Positions 61,076-64,000 of a stretch of DNA of 64,000 nucleotides are shown one piece after another. The stretch comes from Silene conica (lineage: Eukaryota > Streptophyta > Magnoliopsida > Caryophyllales > Caryophyllaceae). Numbering within the stretch: position 1 is the first letter of the stretch; each line of letters starts with the position of its first letter. Under the pieces are notes generated by a model, which did no database searches, was not told where the DNA came from, and worked only from the letters and a program-made list of their open reading frames with translations. A program made the position numbers and the translations under genes. The stretch covers positions 74,911,237 to 74,975,236 of the forward strand of contig CM055316.2 of the NCBI GenBank assembly GCA_029255685.2, written 5' to 3'.

Positions 61076-61192
61076 TATGCTTACTAAAAATAAGGTGATC
61101 TACGTACGCGCTGTAGTAGAAGTTTCTAGAACTTCAGGGTGAGAAAAATAATAATTAGCCTAAACTTGAATTATTGATGAGGGTATCTTGTC
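61076..61192 (-). repeat. third copy of the SAP promoter fragment
   Basis: TATGCTTACYAAAAATAAGG through GAAGTTTCTAGAACTTC (61119-61135) to GGGTATCTTG matches 60592-60710 with about 10% changes. The heat shock element is kept; the G-box is changed to GTACGCGC. No SAP coding is attached. Confidence 0.78.
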
Positions 61193-61244
61193 CGTGTTCA
61201 ATGAGAACTTGTATATTGCATAATGCTGTTAAAATGGAATATTG

Positions 61245-61657
61245 TCACGCAATAATGCCCAATACGGCAATACCCCCAAGGTGGAGCACGGGCGTGCCAA
61301 TTAAATCTTGAAAACGCTGACGACCCAAATCTTTTGTCAGAATGTTAGCGAGTTGAGAATGCATACACAGCAAGGAGATATGACGCCAGTAAGAATGTGT
61401 GATGATGGATAAAGTGATAATCAATCTCGATATGTTTCGTTCGTTCATGATAAACAAAATATTAGTAATGTGCATGACGGCTTGGTTATCTCAATGCAAA
61501 CGATGAAACGAACTGGATGGAGTATGTTAATGCCGAGATTCTTAAGCAATCCTTTCAACCACAAGACTTCACAAGTAGCCGTGGCCATGTCACAATACTC
61601 AGCTTCAGTCGGCGAGTGTGAGATTGTTGCTTGATTGTGATGGATATTATCCGTCAC
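61245..61657 (-). pseudogene. Copia retrotransposon RNase H remnant
   Basis: The upper frame (61657 down) has SPTEAEYCDMATATCEVLWL, the conserved STEAEY block of Copia RNase H. The lower frame (61475 down) has HSQLANILTKDLGRQRFQDL, the conserved C-terminal ADILTK block. A frame change separates them. No LTR was found next to it. Dead fragment. Confidence 0.88.
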
Positions 61658-62095
61658 AAGTTAAAGATGGATAATGTCACTCTCACAAAAGGAAAGTAGG
61701 AGAGCAACTGGTTGCACTTTATGGATAGTGTCACTTATTGTGAAGCAGTGAAGGAGTACTATATGTTTTCAGCTTATAACAAATATTGTCGATTTTCGAC
61801 GAGAATTTGTGATAAAAATAAGATGGAAAAGTATTAATTTTTTGGATGATTCGAGATTGAGTACTATTTGATAACGTCGTATCATTATCAAACTATAAAA
61901 TAGGCGTTGTAGTAACATAATCAAAGAGTCTTGCTTGTGACGGATATCCGTCACAAGTTGAAGACGAATAATTTACTCTCAGAATAAAACAAGTGCACGT
62001 ACGATTAGAAGAAAATGGAGCAATTTATTGATATTACAACTTGTATTGTGAGAGGGGCACTATCCGTCCTCAGCTTGTGATGGATAATGTCGGTA
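61635..62095. repeat. TTGTGACGG-family palindromic repeats
   Basis: Three members of a repeat with an inverted TTGTGACGGAT/ATCCGTCACAA core lie at 61635-61660, 61934-61957 (a perfect 24-bp palindrome) and about 62075-62095. A fourth is at 49345-49371. Each is followed by GTTGAAGAYG.ATAATTTACTCTC-like text. Probably ends of a MITE family. Confidence 0.6.
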
Positions 62096-62217
62096 TTACT
62101 TAATGAGAATTTGTGAAACAAAATAACAAACGAGCCAAAAGTGTACTTCACATTTACTGAAAACACCAACCACACAATTCTAGTCTTCCACACACACCCC
62201 AAAAAATCAGCGAAAAA

Positions 62218-64000
62218 ATGGATCTGGGAACAGTGTTATCAGTAGCGCAAACACTCTTCGCGGCCTTGCAATGCACTGAGCTTAAAGACATTTGCGTTCT
62301 TTTCGGGTACGAGTCGGAACTAGAAAACCTGAGGCATACCGTGTGCACCGTAAGAGCCGTGCTCAAGGACGCGGAAGCCAAGCAAGATGGTCTCACGTCA
62401 TTGTCCAACCAAGCTCAGTTATACATTGATGAGCTCAAGGATGCTGTTTACGACGCTGATGATTTGCTGGATGAGTTCATCACCATGATCCACCAAAAGA
62501 AGGAGCTCATAACTCAAAAGGGTGCAACTCTTGGTGAGATTCGTCTATTCTTTTCTCGTTTCAATCGTCTTAGTTTTGCTCGTAATATGTCGAAAAGTGT
62601 TAAGAAGATTAGGATGAAGTTGGATGCCATTGCTGTTAATTATGACAAGTTTGGGTTTAAGATTGACTATGAGCCTATTAAGGTTAGGAGGGAGGAGACC
62701 TGTTCTTATGTCAATGAGAGCGATATTATTGGTCGAGAAGCCGATGTGCGAAAATTGTTGGACATGTTGGTATCATCTGATGATGATGATACACAAGGTA
62801 ATCACACTGATCAGGGTTGTAATTTCGTTAGCATTGTGGGTATTGGTGGTTTGGGAAAAACTGCGCTTGCTCAACTTGTGTACAATGACCCAAGAGTGAA
62901 GGCTGAGTTTCCCTTAAGGATGTGGTTGTGTGTGTCCGATCAAGATCAAAGTCAACTTGGGGTAAAAGAGAATCTCATTAAAATCTTAAGATCGGTTGTG
63001 GATGATAGATGTGACGGTTACTCATTGGATAAGGTTCAAAGCCAACTTCATCAACAACTAGCCGAAAATAAGTATTTACTTGTGTTAGACGATGTATGGA
63101 CCGAGGATCGTGAGGAATGGCTTAAGTTGGAGAGATTTATTAAGGGAGGTAAAAAGGGAAGTTGGGTTGTCGTAACTACTCGTTCCTTGGAGACCGCTAG
63201 AATTGTGGGGAATGGTCTCACGTACCAGTTGGAGGGCCTGTCTTTTGACAATTCGTGGCGTTTATTTCAGAGCATGGCATTTGAGCAAGCAAATCAAACA
63301 GAGGATATTGTCGAAATTGGTCGTCAAATTGTTAAAAGGTGCGCTAATGTCCCTCTTGCCATAAGAGTTGTGGGTAGTCTGTTGTATGGTCAAAGTAAGA
63401 GTAAATGGCGTTCGTTTCAGCAAAAGGGATTGTCTTATATTGCCGCTGGCGTTCAAAACGGGATCACATCTATATTGAAATTGAGCTACCATCATCTGAA
63501 ATCTCCATTGAAAAGTTGTTTTAGTTATTGTGCAATTTTTCCTAAGGATTACGTCATAGATAAGGAGATGATCATAAGCCTTTGGATGGCACAAGGTTAT
63601 ATTGTTCCATTTGGTGGCGGTCAAAGTATAGAGGATGCTGCTGAAGAGTGCTTATTGATTTTGGTAAGGAGGTGTTTCTTCCAAGATGTAAAGAGGAACG
63701 TGTACGGTGAGATCGTCTCATTCAAGATACACGATCTTATGCATGACATAGCACAAGATGTGGCAGGAAAAGAAATCTGTGAAGTGCTCTCAAATCCCAC
63801 GAGATTAGATGAAAGAGTCCGTCACCTGTCAGTTGTGGAAGAGAACTTCATGAAAAGGTTTTCGGCTAAGATTCACATTCGTAGCTGTCTTGGAGTTGGA
63901 GGGAATGATAACGAGTTACTCATGGGTCTGATACTAACAAAATGTTTGCGCTTGAGGACCCTAAACTTGAGTGGTTTAGTATCCAAAACTTTACCTGAAT
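62218..64000 (+). CDS. CC-NBS-LRR disease resistance protein (RGA-like), 5' part
   Basis: Open from the ATG at 62218 to the window edge, about 594 residues without an intron. Coiled-coil domain about 1-150, with YDADDLLDEF near 80. NB-ARC: P-loop GIGGLGKT at 208-215, RNBS-A MWLCVSD to 241, kinase-2 LVLDDVW at 288-294, RNBS-B VVVTTRS near 318-324, NVPLA at 377-381 in place of GLPLA, RNBS-D CFSYCAIFPKD from 434, and MHD at 508-510. The LRR begins near the end (LRTLNLSGL). CNLs are intracellular immune receptors that bind and exchange ADP/ATP through the NB-ARC switch. All key switch residues seen are intact, so it is probably functional. The window ends before the LRR is complete. Confidence 0.94.
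   Translation, partial: MDLGTVLSVAQTLFAALQCTELKDICVLFGYESELENLRHTVCTVRAVLKDAEAKQDGLTSLSNQAQLYIDELKDAVYDADDLLDEFITMIHQKKELITQKGATLGEIRLFFSRFNRLSFARNMSKSVKKIRMKLDAIAVNYDKFGFKIDYEPIKVRREETCSYVNESDIIGREADVRKLLDMLVSSDDDDTQGNHTDQGCNFVSIVGIGGLGKTALAQLVYNDPRVKAEFPLRMWLCVSDQDQSQLGVKENLIKILRSVVDDRCDGYSLDKVQSQLHQQLAENKYLLVLDDVWTEDREEWLKLERFIKGGKKGSWVVVTTRSLETARIVGNGLTYQLEGLSFDNSWRLFQSMAFEQANQTEDIVEIGRQIVKRCANVPLAIRVVGSLLYGQSKSKWRSFQQKGLSYIAAGVQNGITSILKLSYHHLKSPLKSCFSYCAIFPKDYVIDKEMIISLWMAQGYIVPFGGGQSIEDAAEECLLILVRRCFFQDVKRNVYGEIVSFKIHDLMHDIAQDVAGKEICEVLSNPTRLDERVRHLSVVEENFMKRFSAKIHIRSCLGVGGNDNELLMGLILTKCLRLRTLNLSGLVSKTLPE

Noticed and set aside
61245..61657. Endogenous pararetrovirus
   Set aside because: Only an RNase H/C-terminal pol fragment of Copia type (STEAEY and ILTK blocks); no viral movement or coat features.
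62154..62408. Minus-strand 84-codon frame
   Set aside because: Antisense to the start of the CC-NBS-LRR gene.

Overview
The window is AT-rich nuclear DNA from a flowering plant. Genes are short multi-exon units separated by long stretches of nested transposable elements. A tRNA-derived SINE with an Amaranthaceae-like 3' region hints at the Caryophyllales (beet, spinach or quinoa group), but that placement is tentative. All coordinates and comparisons were made by eye from the sequence.

Layout. 1-1.4 kb is a TRIM-like repeat split by a MITE. 1.55-1.97 kb and 11.33-11.90 kb hold two paralogous small DUF761 proteins with N-terminal membrane segments. Between them lie a Tourist-like MITE, two nested Helitrons (one carrying scrambled purple acid phosphatase exons and pieces of a second gene), a GC-rich hAT-type MITE with an 8-bp target duplication, and an LTR remnant. 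12.3-13.7 kb (minus) is an AT-hook/PPC-family gene that lacks one conserved exon segment. 17.5-23.2 kb (minus) is a complete MAP65-3-like microtubule bundling gene with a 5'UTR intron. 25.6-32.1 kb (minus) is an A20/AN1 stress-associated protein (SAP) gene broken by a 6,030-bp non-coding LTR element whose two LTRs look identical. 32.5-49.3 kb is repeat territory: a degenerate TTAGCTCGTATTCTTA array holding a SINE, AT-rich tandem repeats, a foldback element, a MULE with GRF zinc-finger-like coding pieces, and nested plus-strand Helitrons. 49.4-60.8 kb is a second copy of the 20.9-32.5 kb block. In it MAP65 is truncated, carries a stop and has a 6,421-bp Helitron in its 5'UTR intron, while the SAP gene is intact. 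61.2-61.7 kb is a Copia RNase H remnant, and 62.2-64.0 kb is the 5' part of a CC-NBS-LRR resistance gene that runs off the window.

The main story is a segmental duplication that decayed in opposite ways. Copy 1 keeps MAP65 and lost SAP; copy 2 keeps SAP and lost MAP65. Each copy serves as the empty site for insertions in the other, so the ends of the Helitron, the LTR element and a Harbinger-type MITE can be fixed to the base. Divergence between the copies is mosaic: near identity up to about 23.32/58.25 kb, then clearly lower. Both SAP promoters keep a G-box and a three-unit heat shock element.
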